Shown here in pieces: positions 24,017 through 37,001 of a stretch of DNA of 64,000 nucleotides. The stretch covers positions 31,668,698 to 31,732,697 of the forward strand of contig OY992833.1 in the NCBI GenBank assembly GCA_963921425.1, in the 5' to 3' direction. A program made the translations under genes and the position numbers. This DNA comes from Dryas octopetala. Its lineage: Eukaryota > Streptophyta > Magnoliopsida > Rosales > Rosaceae. The notes under the pieces are model-generated. The model saw only the letters and a list, made by a program, of their open reading frames with translations, was not told the DNA's origin and made no database searches. Within the stretch, counting starts at the first letter, position 1. Each line of letters opens with the position of its first letter.

Positions 24017-27000
24017 CTATATATCTCCTTCTCTAAATACTTATTCTGAACCATTATTTTTCTAGGTGGAAAAGATTCCTGAATCATTTCAGTCGGTTGA
24101 GCATTATTTTGGGTATTTTTTATATCCTTTATTGGAAGAAACTCGAGCACAAGTGCATTCAAGCATGGAAACTATTTGCAGAGCACCATTTGCTGAAGTA
24201 GTTGCTTTTGAAGAATCCAAGCCATATGGAAAGAAGCTATATGATATCAAGGTTGATTCCTGGCGGAACCGGTTCAGTGATCGTGGCAAGGAACCATACA
24301 AAACTCTGCCTGGGGATCTTTTTGTCTTGGCAGATTCTAAACCTGAAACTGTTTTTGATTTACAAAGGGTAGGGAGGTCGTGGGCTTTTGTATCTGTAAC
24401 TAATGTCTCAGAAAATGAGAACGAAGATGATAGTACTTCTCTTTCTTTTAAAGTGGAGGCATCAAAAGAGTTTGAAGTCAGCAACAGCACTCATACATCA
24501 CTGTTTTTGGTTTTCTTAATGAATTTAATCCCTAGCGGAAGAATATGGAAAGCGTTGAACATGTACAGAAATCTGAAGATTATCAAGGAAGTTCTATGCA
24601 CTGATTCTGTGGTAAGACCTTATGGATCAATCCTGTAGGTTTTGTTTAGTTTGAGTTGGCATTACATTCACTAATATGGGGGATATTCATGGTATGTGAA
24701 TGATACATGTTTCAAGATGTAATTTAATACTCACCACACATCATACAAGAAACTCAGTGTATTACTTTTCTCATAACTAAATACTGTTTATAATGCTCTA
24801 ATATATATATTTTTTTTTCACAATGCTTTGCTGTTTAAAGTGTAAGAAGAAAAATGCCAATTTTTTCCCCTCCGTTTAACTCTGGCACACAGTTCCTGTT
24901 ATTGTGTATTTCTGTACCACTCCAGTTATGTACAATGGATACTTCAGCTGATGCAATCACATATATTGACCTTCTTTAACTCACTCACTCACTCTCTCTC
25001 TCTCTCTCTCACATATCTAATAATTCCTTGCCAGATCAATCTTATCATTCCATTTGATTTTTCAAATGACATTTATTGTTGGGACTGACTGAAAATCTTA
25101 TGCTTCTTAACAGGCTCAGAAGAACTATTATATTTGTTCTGAAAAGAATGATGACATCTGGGATAAGAGGTCAGTTGAGAGTTTATTATCTGGATTGAAC
25201 GAGTCCCAAGCTGGGGCAGTTTTGGCCTGTCTTGAAATGCTGCAATGTGATTCCAAGTCTTCCGTGCAACTTGTATGGGGTCCACCTGGGACAGGAAAAA
25301 CTAAGACCACCGCTACTCTGCTTTTTACCCTGTTACGGATGAATCGTAGGACTCTTATTTGTGCTCCAACAAATGTTGCAATAACTGAAGTTGCTTCTCG
25401 TGTTTTGAAAATGGTGACTGAAGCAGAGTCTGATGCTTTGTTCTTTTCTCTGGGAGAAATTCTTCTGTTTGGGAATAAGGAGCGACTCAAGGTTAGTTCC
25501 GACATTGAAGAGATATATTTGGATTACCGTGTTAAAAAGCTTGCTGAATGCTTGGGACCACTGACTGGTTGGAGGCATTGCTTTGCTTCCATGATAAGTT
25601 TTCTTGAAGATTGTGTTTCTGATTACCATATTTTCTTGGAAAATGAATTAACCAAAGAGAAAGAACAGAATAGTGTTGAATTGAAAGAATCCAGAAGTGA
25701 CACTGAAGTTAGCAAGGGGAAGTGGAAATCTTTTCTTGATTTTTTCAGAGATAGATTTGTTTCTACTTCATTACCACTGAGATATTGCATTTCTATCTTC
25801 TGTACCCATATAGCCCAAAATTACATATCGGTGCACAATTTCCAAAACATGGTTTCACTTATCGGCTTAGTTGATTCCTTTGAATTGTTGTTGTTTCAAG
25901 ATAATGTTATTTCTGAAGAACTGGAAGACCTTTTCTCTCGTTTCGATGTTGGAGATACGTCTGAGGCATTTGTAGATAACTCATTTATTCTGTGCATGAG
26001 GAGAAGAGAATGCCTTTCAGTTTTACGTACTCTACAGGATTCTCTTAGTGAACTTAAGCTTCCAAATTTTAGGAAAGAATCATTAATGGAATTCTGTTTT
26101 CAAAGAGCTTCCTTAATATTTTGCACTGCATCCAGTTCATATAAGCTGCATAGAGTGGCAATGGAGCCACTGACCATTGTGGTTATTGATGAAGCTGCAC
26201 AGTTGAAAGAGTGCGAGTCAACAATACCCCTGCAACTTCCAGGTGTGAAGCATGCTGTTCTTGTAGGTGATGAATGTCAGTTACCAGCTACGGTTAAAAG
26301 CAATGTATGTTGATGCTACTTAGTCATATGTGTGTGTGTGTGTATTTATATCCTTTGCTTCTCTTTTATCACAATTTTTCATTCCACTATTCATGTGCAT
26401 TTTATATCCACTTTCTTTTCTTCAATAGGTTTCTGATGAAGCTGGTTTTGCAAGAAGCTTGTTTGAGAGGCTAAGTTCACTGGGTCACTCAAAACACCTT
26501 CTAAATTTGCAATACAGAATGCATCCATCAATAAGTTTCTTCCCAAATTCAAATTTCTATGATAACCAAATCCTGGATGCTCCAAATGTTAAAAGAAGAA
26601 GCCATGAAAAGCACTATCTTCCAGGGTCAATGTTTGGTCCTTATTCTTTTATAAACGTAGTTGGTGGAAGAGAGGAGAAGGATGAGGATGGACATAGTCG
26701 AAGGAATATGGTTGAGGTTGCTATTGTTTTGAAAATACTGCGGAAGCTTCACAAAGGTATATCTAGCTGGAGAGTCATGTTCATGCTCTCATCGCAATAT
26801 TTTCAATGATTTAATTTCCAACTTTTATGCTCATATTTGAAGTTTCACATTACCTTGTAAAAAAACTGGTATTCCCTAGAGATTATATTTTATTATGAAT
26901 TAGCAGCGTAGCTGTCACTGATTTTCAAATGGTAAAAATAAATATTATGCCCTCAAGTTTATGTTTCATTTTAAAATAGTAGCATAGTAGTCATTTCCTT

Positions 27001-30000
27001 ATGAGTGTATTGTAAAACAATATCATTGTTCAGCTCATGCAACATAGTTGGGTGATCAATATACAGACAAAATCTTACGTTAGATCTCTAATTGTGCAGC
27101 TCATATCAATCAATAGGAGAAACTTAATGATTTTCAAATATTTATTGAACTGTAAGAAATGTTAATCTGTTTTAATATCCTTTGCATTATAACTTTGGGT
27201 GGGACTGGAGCATTCTATGGGTTTAAAGATATTTTTATCTTTATTATTTTTCTTTTGTATAGAAATAGTCCACAACTGAACATTGAAGCATTGTTATTTG
27301 TCTGATCCATTTTATATAGTTTTTTTGTTTTAAATTTTCTTTAATAAATTCCTATGACTTTACATTTGACCAATTAAGGCTGTCTTTTGTAGAGTTATGT
27401 TCTCAAATACGAATGCCATGCCTGTATTTCCTTCTTCTAACATTCTTTTGGCTTTCTCTTGGTATACAGAATGGGTTCGTTCAAAACAGAAACTCAGTGT
27501 TGGGGTAGTGTCTCCCTATGCTGCTCAAGTAGTTGCAATTGAGGATAAACTTGGAAAGAAGTATGATAACGTTGATGGCTTTATAGTGAAGGTGAAGACA
27601 GTTGATGGGTTCCAGGGTGGTGAAGAAGACATAATAATAATGTCCACTGTACGATCCAGTAGTCATCAATCACTTGATTTTATTTCAAAACCGCAAAGAG
27701 TTAATGTCGCTCTTACGAGGGCTAGGTATGGTTTTACGTAAACTTGTATGCTTTTGCATTCTTGTTAATAAGTTTGGTGGAAATAACTACTGGTCCTCTG
27801 ATGACTTCAGGCACTGTCTATGGATTTTGGGGAATGAAAGAACTCTATCTGATAGTGAATCTGTTTGGGAGGCCTTGGTCCTTGATGCCAAAAATCGTCA
27901 ATGCTTCTTTAATGCTGATGAAGACAAGGATTTGGCCAAGGCCATATTGGACGTAAAGAAAGAGTTTGACCAATTTGATGATTTGCTTAATGCTGACAGC
28001 ATACTTTTCAAAAGTGCTATATGGAAGGTAAATTTCTTGGTATTTCTTTATGATTTTTTGTCTTTGTTTTCCCCCCAAAGTTCCAAAAACTTCCTACTGT
28101 GGAATTTGTCATTATTTTTTTTTTCTTTAAAATTTTCTTCTCCCATTCCATTATATTTAGGTACATTTCAGTGATAACTTTATGAAGTCGTTCAAAAAAC
28201 TGAGGTCAATCCGTTTGAAGAAGTCAGTACTAAATCTTCTACTGAAGCTTTCCAGTGGTTGGAGACCCAAGAAGCGAAATGTTGAGATAATCAGTGGAAG
28301 CTCTTCAATGATCTTGAAGCAATTTAAGGTTGAAGGTCTATATATTGTTAGCACAACTGACATATCTTTAAAGGATTCAAGATACATTCAAGTACTAAAG
28401 ATCTGGGATATATTGCCTCTGGAGGATATCCCAAAATTGGTAAATCGCCTGGACAGTATTTTGAAAAGATATACTGATGATTTTATCAATCGCTGCAAGG
28501 AGAGATCTCTTGAGGGGTATGTTGTTTTGCATTCTAGTTTTTTCATAACATGCCTGAGTTTGTAATAGTGAGTGCTTCCTTTTTTGAATTATATAAAGAT
28601 ACAAATGTTTCTTCATATTTTGAATTTCTATCTAGTTATTGATTTTCTTTGTTTGTCATTTGTGACCAGTGATTTGGAAGTTCCAAAGAGCTGGCCACGG
28701 TCCTTGGATATTGTTCGGTATAAGGATCTTAGCACCACTGAAACCCAGAGTGATTTAGTTGGTGACGCTTCTGATGGTAGAAGTTATGTTGAGAATTCAC
28801 AGGTCAGCGAGAGTTTGTTGCTGATGAAATTTTACTCCTTATCATCTGGTGTAGTGAACCACTTGCTGTCTGACCGTGAGGGTAGGGAACTTGATCTTCC
28901 CTTTGAAGTTACAGACGAAGAAATGGAAATTATCCTTTATCATAGAAGTTCCTTTATTGTTGGACGGTCAGGAACTGGGAAGACCACTGTTTTAACCATG
29001 AAATTATTTCAGAAAGAACAACTGCACCAATTGGCGGTGCAAGGATGCTACAGTAGTCAAAATAGCAAGGTTGAGCAGAGTCCTGCAGCTAGTAACGAGA
29101 GAATTCTACACCAGCTTTTTGTGACAGTGAGCCCTAAACTATGTTTTGCCATCAAGCGACATGTTCTACACTTGAAAAGGTGCGTGCTGTTCTTTATTTC
29201 TTTTAAAATAATCGTAAAGTATTATACTAAGAGTCTAAGACTACATTATTCTTGGAGCATAACATAACAAAGTGATGACTCTTGGCTTATAAGTCACAGA
29301 GAGCAATATGGGGTTAAGATTCTGGTTTGGCTGCACCATATTTCTTCTTTTAACATTAATGTATTAGGACATTATTGTTCTGTAAATATCAACATTATGG
29401 TTTGGCTGCATCATATTTCTTCTTACTAATTTTCTTATATTTTATGTCTACAGCTTTGCATGCGGTGAAAGTGATTCAACTGAAACAAGTTTGATTGGTA
29501 TGGATGATTTTGATGAGGAGGAAGCCCAATTCAAGGATATCCAAGATTCATTTCATGATATTCCTCCCGATTCTTACCCTCTTGTCATATCATTCCATAA
29601 GCTCTTGATGATGCTTGATGGATCATTGGGCAACTCATACTTTGAAAGATTCCTTGATGCAACAAAACTTGCTCCTGGTCAATTGCTAAGTTCAAGATCA
29701 GTTGTGTTGCAGACCTTTATAAGGACAAAGGAGGTCAATTATGAGAGGTTTAGTTCATCTTACTGGCCACATTTTAATATCCAGTTAACAAAGAAGCTTG
29801 ATGCTTCAAGAGTCTTTACAGAGATTATATCTCATATAAAAGGTGGCCTGGGAGCCATAGAAGCTGGTGGTGGTAAACTCAGTCGGGAGGATTATGTTCT
29901 ACTGTCGGAGGGCCGGGCTTCCAATTTAAGCAAGCAAAAGAGAGAAGTGATATACGATTTATTTCAAGCTTATGAAAAAATGAAGATGGAAAATGGCGAA

Positions 30001-33000
30001 TATGATCTGGCTGATTTTGTAATTGATCTTCACCGTCGACTCAGGCATGAAAAATATGAGGGTGATCAGATGGATTTTGTTTATATTGATGAGGTTCAAG
30101 ATCTCACAATGAGTCAAATTGCTCTGTTTAAACATATGTGCAGCAATGTTGAAGAGGGTTTTGTTTTTTCTGGTGATACAGCACAAACAATTGCAAGGGG
30201 TATTGATTTTAGGTTCCAAGATATACGAAATCTGTTCTACAAGAAGTTTGTTTCAGAATCAAGAAGTAATAAGCATGACGAGAGAAAAGAGAAGGGAAAA
30301 ATCTCAGAAATATTTCATTTGTCTCAAAACTTTCGTACCCATGCTGGTATATTGAAGTTATCACAGAGCATTGTGGAGCTACTGTATCGGTTTTTTCCCC
30401 AATCTATTGATGTTTTAAAACCGGAAACCAGTTTGATATATGGGGAAGCTCCGGTAGTGCTTGAATCAGGAGAAAATGAGAATGCCATCATAAAAATATT
30501 TGGAAATACTGGAACTGATGGTGGAAATATAGTTGGCTTTGGTGCAGAGCAGGTGATTTTGGTGCGAGATGATAGCGCTCGAAAAGAAGTTTCCAAATTT
30601 GTTGGGAAGCATGCTCTTGTGCTGACCATTGTGGAGTGCAAGGGCCTTGAGTTTCAGGTGATTGCAAAAATTTCCTATTTATTTTAATCGTCGAAACTAG
30701 AAACGTCATTATCATTGATGATTTTAATTTATGCTTTTACATGACCTGATTCTACTTTTTTTCGTTTTTTCCCTTGCAATCTCTTCTGGCTTCATTTTTA
30801 TAGGAAATTTTTGTCAGATACTCGCTTCACATCCGAAAATGATTAGTTTTCTGCTGTATTTATTAAATTATGATATATTTAGTCCATTGGATCTTGACTA
30901 TGTTTTTGAAATCTATATTTTGATTCATTGATAACATTTATATATGTGTCCTTTTTGAAGGATGTACTCTTGTACAACTTCTTTGGCTCATCACCTTTGA
31001 AAAATCAATGGAGGGTGATCTATGATTACATGAAGGAACAAGATTTACTCGACTCAACATTACCTCAGCGCTTTCCAAGCTTCAATGAAGCCAAACACAA
31101 CATTTTATGCTCGGAATTGAAGCAATTATATGTAGCTGTTACTCGTACAAGACAGAGATTGTGGATTTGTGAAAATGCAGAAGAGCTCTCCAAGCCTATG
31201 TTTGACTACTGGAAGAAGAAATGTCTTGTGCAAGTTAGGAAATTGGATGATTCACTTGCACAGGCAATGCAAGTTGCAAGCAGTCCAGAGGAGTGGAAGT
31301 CACGAGGCATTAAGGTTTGCTTAATTTCTCTCTGCAACATTTAACAGGAATAGTGATATTGGAGAGGATAGACTAAGAATAAAAGCATTGTTGTAATAGT
31401 TTAATTATTTTATTATTACTACTACTACTATTTTTATTATTATTGTTATTAATATTATTCTTATCATTACCATCATCATTGCCATTATAAGCACTGTAAT
31501 TATTTCTGTTGTAATACTATTTTTTCAATAATATTTATCTAACTCATTCGATTTGCTACTTTTAGCTATATTATGAACATAATTATGAAATGGCCACAAT
31601 GTGCTTTGAAAGAGCTGGTGATACTTATTGGGAAAGAAGGTCCAAAGCTGCTGGCCTTAAAGCAATTGCTGACCGTATGCGAACGTCAAATCCTGAAGAG
31701 GCGAATTCCATTCTTAGGGAAGCTGCTGAAATATTTGATGCTATAGGCAAGGCAGATTCTGCTGCTAGATGTTTTTCTGATTTGGGGGAGTATGAAAGAG
31801 CAGGTATGACTATTTATTATTTAACATCATTTGTCTTTAGCCTTCCAGCATTTAGATGACAGTGAAATGGCAACAGTGCTTCGATGATAACATTCCATTT
31901 ATCATTTGTTAGACTTGAATCTTCATGTTTATTGCTTTTCTCAAGTACAAAATCTGATTTCATTGTATAATTTAAAAATCTTGCATCCCTGCCTGTAATG
32001 CTGTGTACCACTTAATGTTGAAACCTTCATCCTACATTGGTGCAGCTAGAATTTATTTGGATAAATGTGGCGAGTCCGAACTGGAAAGAGCTGGGGAATG
32101 CTTTTATCTAGCAGGATGCTATGAAGATGCTGCAGAAGTATATGCTAAGGGCAATTTTTTCTCTGAGTGTCTCACTGTTTGTTGCAAAGGAAAACTATTT
32201 GAAGTGGGTTTGCGATACATCAATTATTGGAAACAGCATGCAGTAGAGGACTGTGCTGTGGCTAGAAGAGGAAAAGGAATAGATAAAATTGAACAGGAAT
32301 TTCTAGAGAGCTGTGCATTGCACTATTATGAGTTCAAAGATAACAGAACCATGATGAAATTTGTTAGAGCTTTTCATTCTATTGATTTGATGCGGAACTT
32401 TTTGAAGAAATATGGTAGCCTTGATGAGCTTCTTTTGTTGGAAGAGGAATTTGGAAACTATCTTGAAGCCGCAGACATTGCAAAGCTGAAAGGAGAGATA
32501 CTACTCGAAGCTGATTTCCTTGGAAAGGCAGGCAAGTTCAGAGAAGCATCATTACATATATTGTTCTATGTGCTTGCCAACTCTCTTTGGTCATATGGCA
32601 GCAAGGGCTGGCCCATAAAGCAGTTTTCACAAAAGGAGGATCTTTTATCAAAAGCCAAGTCATTTGCTAAGAATGAGACAGAAAACTTTTATGAGTTCGT
32701 TTGCACTGAGGTTGACATTTTATTAAATGGGCAGAGTAACTTGGCTGTGACAAAAAAGCATATGAATGCTTCTCAGAGACATGATAGTATTAGAGGTGAA
32801 TTGTTATCTGCTCGAAAAATATTGGATGCTCATCTTTCTTCAAACGCCAATAAGTATTTGTGGGAGGAAGATTTGATTGTTGATCTGATAAAGTGTTCAG
32901 AAGACAGAATATCTAAAAACCAGGTTTCCATAAATTCACTGATTTACTTCTGGAACTTTTGGAAGGATAAAATTGTTCACATAATTGAATATCTGGGATG

Positions 33001-34894
33001 CCTTGAAACCCAGGATCATAGTGAACACAAAAGTTATGGAGAGTTTTGTTTTGATTTCTTGGGAGTGTGGAGGATGTATGATAATCTGATTCCGGTCTAT
33101 GTTTTGCTCATCTCTGATGCTGATTGGGTTCGAGGTCTGGACAAAAGAAATTTGCGAAATCATGGGAAGATGGTCTCCATTGATGTTAAACAGCTTGTTT
33201 CGGCCGCTCAGAATTATTGGAGTTCAGAACTTCTCTCTGTTGGCATGAAGGTTTTGGACAAGCTTGAAGTGCTTTGCAAGTGTCCAATCAAGAATTCAGA
33301 TCCAATGTTCTGCCAAAGCACATCTCTTACCCAGATATTTGAGGTTGCGATATATCTTTTGCAATTGAAGCCAAGGTATCAAGATGCGGAGAGACTGCAG
33401 AGATTAGTAACGTTTTCGACTGAGAGTTTTGTTGCTTGCATATTTCCTTTAGATTGGAGGAAATCATTGAGACAGAATATGATATCTCTTAGAAGAACTG
33501 ATACTTCAAAGAGTGTGTTGAAACAAGTAATAGATGAATATACCAGCTCGAAGAACAAGCTGTCTTGTGGGCAAATTGGAAGGCTTGTAATGGTCATTCT
33601 CGGGTCTGGTAAGCTGAATGATGGACTATATGAGAAGCTTGTTAAAAAACTGGACTGCAGCCCACCATGGAAGGCGCTTGTTGAGAATCTCTATGGGAAT
33701 GTTGGACCCGTTAATACAGGTCAAGAACCGAGAGAGGTGTCTGTTATGCGGTGGCTCCATCTATCTCTAGTTGATACTTATGCTGCAAACTGGAGGGTTG
33801 TTTATGACTACATATCACCTGGTTGCTTCTTGTACCTTCTAGAGCGCCTTCTGTTTTCTGCAAGTTGCTTTCAAGGTTATGTTATCACTACAGGTTCTTG
33901 TTTTATTGAATGGCTTATGTACCAAGAGGAAGGTTCCCACTCAAGTACCGTAGTGGCTGATGTTCGACCAGAAATCCTTAATTTTGTGCGTGGTGTGGCT
34001 GAGCAGTGTCTTTATGATAAGGGGAATATGATTGAATGGATTAAAAAGTCCAGCCCAGATTGGAAGAACCAATATCCACTACTGGTATTGAGATGTGTTG
34101 TTGTATTATGCTTGCTTTATGTGAATTTTGGGATGTGTTTAGATATACTCTTTGAATTGATGGGGAGGAGCTATATCACTGAACAGTTGCCATGTAAATT
34201 TCGTGATGCCCTTATGAGGGGGAGGAGGAGACGCAATTCTTTTAGCATAAATGTGAAGGGGCTAGCTGCAGATCTTAAGGAGATTGGTAATACTTTGCTG
34301 ATTGCAAGTTTTGGGTCTGATTGTTCAAGGTTCATATGTTCAGATGCCATTTTTGTTGACATGATGGCCAACGAGTGCAAGGATGGCATATTAAGAAAAT
34401 TGTTTCCAAAGCCACCCGTCATTCAAGCTTCACAAGCTGAAACTGTATCTGCTGAAGCGGAAGGTAATAATGCTTGCAGTGGGTTGCTTTCTGTGAACAA
34501 TTCTGGCGATGGGAAGAGTTCTAAGCTTCTGCCTTCAAACTCCAGTTTGGTGGAATCATTAGAGATTGGTGCAGCTTCTGATAAGCAGTGTGATGCTGAT
34601 GACAGTCACAGTAAAGGTGAGGAAGATTCCATATCCAATGAGTCCAACTCGAAGTGTCAGCCAGCCGATGCTGCTCCTGGAAACAAGGGGAAGAAAAAGA
34701 ACAAGAACAAAGGAGGCCAAACTAAGCAGGCTGAAGACAGTCCCAGTAAAGGTGAGGAAAATTGCACATCCAATGAGTGTGATGATGCTTCTGGGAATCA
34801 ATGTGGCCGTAATGAAACTGAAAACAAGGTGAAGAACAAGGGAAAGAACCATGGCAAGAACCAGAGCAAGAAGAAGAAACGAGGCCGAAAATAG
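22930..34894 (+). CDS. Giant TRANK1-like protein with two SF1 helicase modules and a TPR region, copy 2
   Basis: Twelve exons: 22930-23037, 24066-24611, 25114-26304, 26429-26756, 27470-27725, 27811-28027, 28161-28516, 28670-29179, 29454-30657, 30961-31314, 31566-31803 and 32046-34894; 2718 residues. Module 1 (about 219-882) is Sen1/UPF1-like: GPPGTGKT (about 274-281), [41 protein letters not shown] and NVALTRAR. Module 2 (about 1000-1690) is UvrD-like: GRSGTGKT near 1100, VYIDEVQD near 1380, [27 protein letters not shown] and [14 protein letters not shown]-like helical repeats follow. The tail is Lys/Asn/Glu-rich with an imperfect internal duplication (DSHSKGEED and DSPSKGEEN) and ends in KKKKRGRK, a possible nuclear signal. 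Both helicase modules keep their ATPase motifs. The start could also be the ATG three bases later, the only one copy 1 has. Cellular role unknown; RNA or DNA unwinding is inferred from motifs. Confidence 0.9.
23949..24025. repeat. (CT)n(AT)n microsatellite in intron 1 of copy 2
   Basis: About 24 CT units are followed by about 10 AT units, directly ahead of the exon 2 acceptor at 24064-24065. It is the expanded counterpart of the repeat at 6348-6387. Confidence 0.95.
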
Positions 34895-35266
34895 CCATCA
34901 CATGCCTGAAATATATGCTACGGGAATTTGTCATGTAGGACAGTGGGAATTTGCTTGAATTTCGATATAAATCAAACAGATCATCTTCAATGATTACATT
35001 TTTATATTACATTACAGGTTGTGTTGTTAGTGATTGCTGGATGCAGCAACTTAAAACTGAGCTTAAGTGAAAGATATTGATTTGAACTGCGATAACAAAC
35101 TGTAACTAGATTGAAATGTGGCAACAATATGTAAACTTGTATAATAACATTAGATTAGACCTTTCTTGCTGAGAGATAATTGTACCCCTTCACTCAACTG
35201 TAATTTAAAAGCAAGTCTGAAAACATTAACTAACAAAACTCTAACTGAGCTCTCTTGAGCCAAAAC

Positions 35267-35689
35267 TTAATTCTCATCGGTCCCAAATAGCTTCGAGAAG
35301 TCGGACAACAGGGAGGGTTCGCTTTCATCTATGGCCTGGTTCGGAGCTTGTTCGGACAATGTTGGCAGGGGTTTGGCAAAGGTGAGCAAGCTTGAGGGTT
35401 TGGTGAACACAGTGGACACGGTGGCAGTGGTGCCGATGACAATTGCGACTTTGGCGTAGTGTTTGACAGTCTGAAGAATGGGGTTTGAGGGTTTGTAGTT
35501 GTCGCCATTGCTTGGGGTGTTGTGGGTTGAAGCAGTGATTTTTAGAGCAGGGACTTGGTGGGAAGGGGCAAAACGGAGAAGAGAAGGAGGAGTTGTGGGT
35601 TTGAGTTTGAAATGGAAGAGAGAGGAGGATGAATATGATGATGGTGATGAGGCTGAGGCTAGAGTGGACGACTTCATGGTTGAAGCCAA
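35267..35689 (-). pseudogene. SLOW GREEN 1-like TPR gene, internally deleted and promoterless copy
   Basis: The frame of 140 residues matches the intact gene at 37002-37970 at both ends. It keeps the serine-rich transit peptide, the LQTVKHYAKVAI hydrophobic segment and the last residues KLFGTDEN. About 195 residues holding all the TPR repeats are gone (counterpart of about 37030-37615), and the frame survives. Homology to the intact gene stops at the start codon. Upstream sequence (on the plus strand GTTGAAGCCAAGGTATCAAG) belongs instead to a giant-gene fragment, so the original leader and promoter are lost. A tiny chloroplast-targeted protein is conceivable, but a dead duplicate is more likely. 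Confidence 0.8.
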
Positions 35690-36604
35690 GGTATCAAGAC
35701 ACTGCAGAGAGATTGGAGGGAGTCGTTAAGGGAGATTATGGTTTGCCTTACAAGTTACAACAACTGATAGCTTCAAAGAATGCGCTGAAAGCCCTATAAA
35801 AGTCTTAAACCCTCAAAGCCCTATAAAAGTCTCACATAATATTTACTGAGATGAAAGATCATAAAATACAAAGCATAGTTAACAAAAGAAACCTATACGA
35901 ATCCTAAAATTAGATATAATCCCAATTGGAAAAGGAAGCAAAAACTTTAAAATATCTTAAAAATTAATAAAAACTCAAAACTAGAATTTTGACCCTAAAG
36001 TTGTTCTACATAAAAGAACAAGCTGTCTAAACGGCAAAATTGGAAGGCTTGTAATGCTCAGTCTCGGGTCCCTGTGGGAATACTGGACCTGGAAATACCA
36101 GTCAAGAACCGAGAGAGGTGTCTGTTATGTGGAGGTTCTATGAAGTTTTAGTTGAAACTTATAGTGCAAACTGGAGGGTTGTTTATGACTACATATCACC
36201 TGGTTGCTTCTTGTTTCTTGTAGAGCGCCTTCTTATATAGACAACTTGCTTTGAAGGTCATGTTCATCACACAAGTTATTGTTTCATCGAATGGCTTATA
36301 TACCAGGAGGAAGATACCAACTCAAGTTCCCTAGTGGCTGATGTGCGAACATCTTTGGGAGGCATCCTTCTTGTGATTGATGTGGTTCAGGAGTACTGCC
36401 TTCAAACTCTGGCTTGGTAGAAGAAACTCGTGCTGCATCTGATAAGGAGTGTGACGCCATAGACAGTCACAGTAAAGGAGAGGAAAATTTCAAATCCCAT
36501 AAGTAAAATCCGAAGTGTCCCAATCTGATGCTGCTTCTGGAACCCAATGTGGCAGTAATGAACTGGAAACAAGGGGAATAAAAAAAAAGGAGGCCGGAAA
36601 TAGC
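35680..36604 (+). pseudogene. Third giant-gene (TRANK1-like) copy, 3'-end remnant
   Basis: Pieces match the last exon of copy 2: 35680-35790 matches parts of about 33365-33520, 36013-36420 matches about 33550-34020 with gaps, and 36420-36604 matches the Lys-rich tail. Stop codons interrupt the frame, for example the TAG after GCGCCTTCTTATA near 36240. About 220 bp of unrelated AT-rich DNA lies at 35791-36012. The flank after it (36605-36870) matches 34894-35130, downstream of copy 2. The piece is thus the residue of another copy of the same gene. Confidence 0.85.
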
Positions 36605-37001
36605 CATCACATGCCCTGAAATATATGTACGGTAATTTTGTCATGTAGGAATTTGGTTGTTTGTGATACAAATCAAACAGATTATCTTTGATCATTACAT
36701 TACAGTGTGTGATGTTGTTAGTGATTGCTGGATGCAGCAACTTAAAGCAGAGCTGATTGCATTTGGGAAGTATTATTTTGATTTGAACTGCGATAAAAAA
36801 AAAACTGTAATTAGATTGAAATGTGACAACAATATGTCAACTTGTATAACATTAGAGCTTTCTTGCTGAGAGATAATTGTAAGCATCTCTCAACTGTTAT
36901 TTTCAAGCAAGTTTGAAAACGATGACCAACAAAAGTTTAACAGAGAGATCTCTTGAACCTCAACCTCAAGTGTCCAGAAAGAAAACCCCATTTCCCAAAA
37001 C

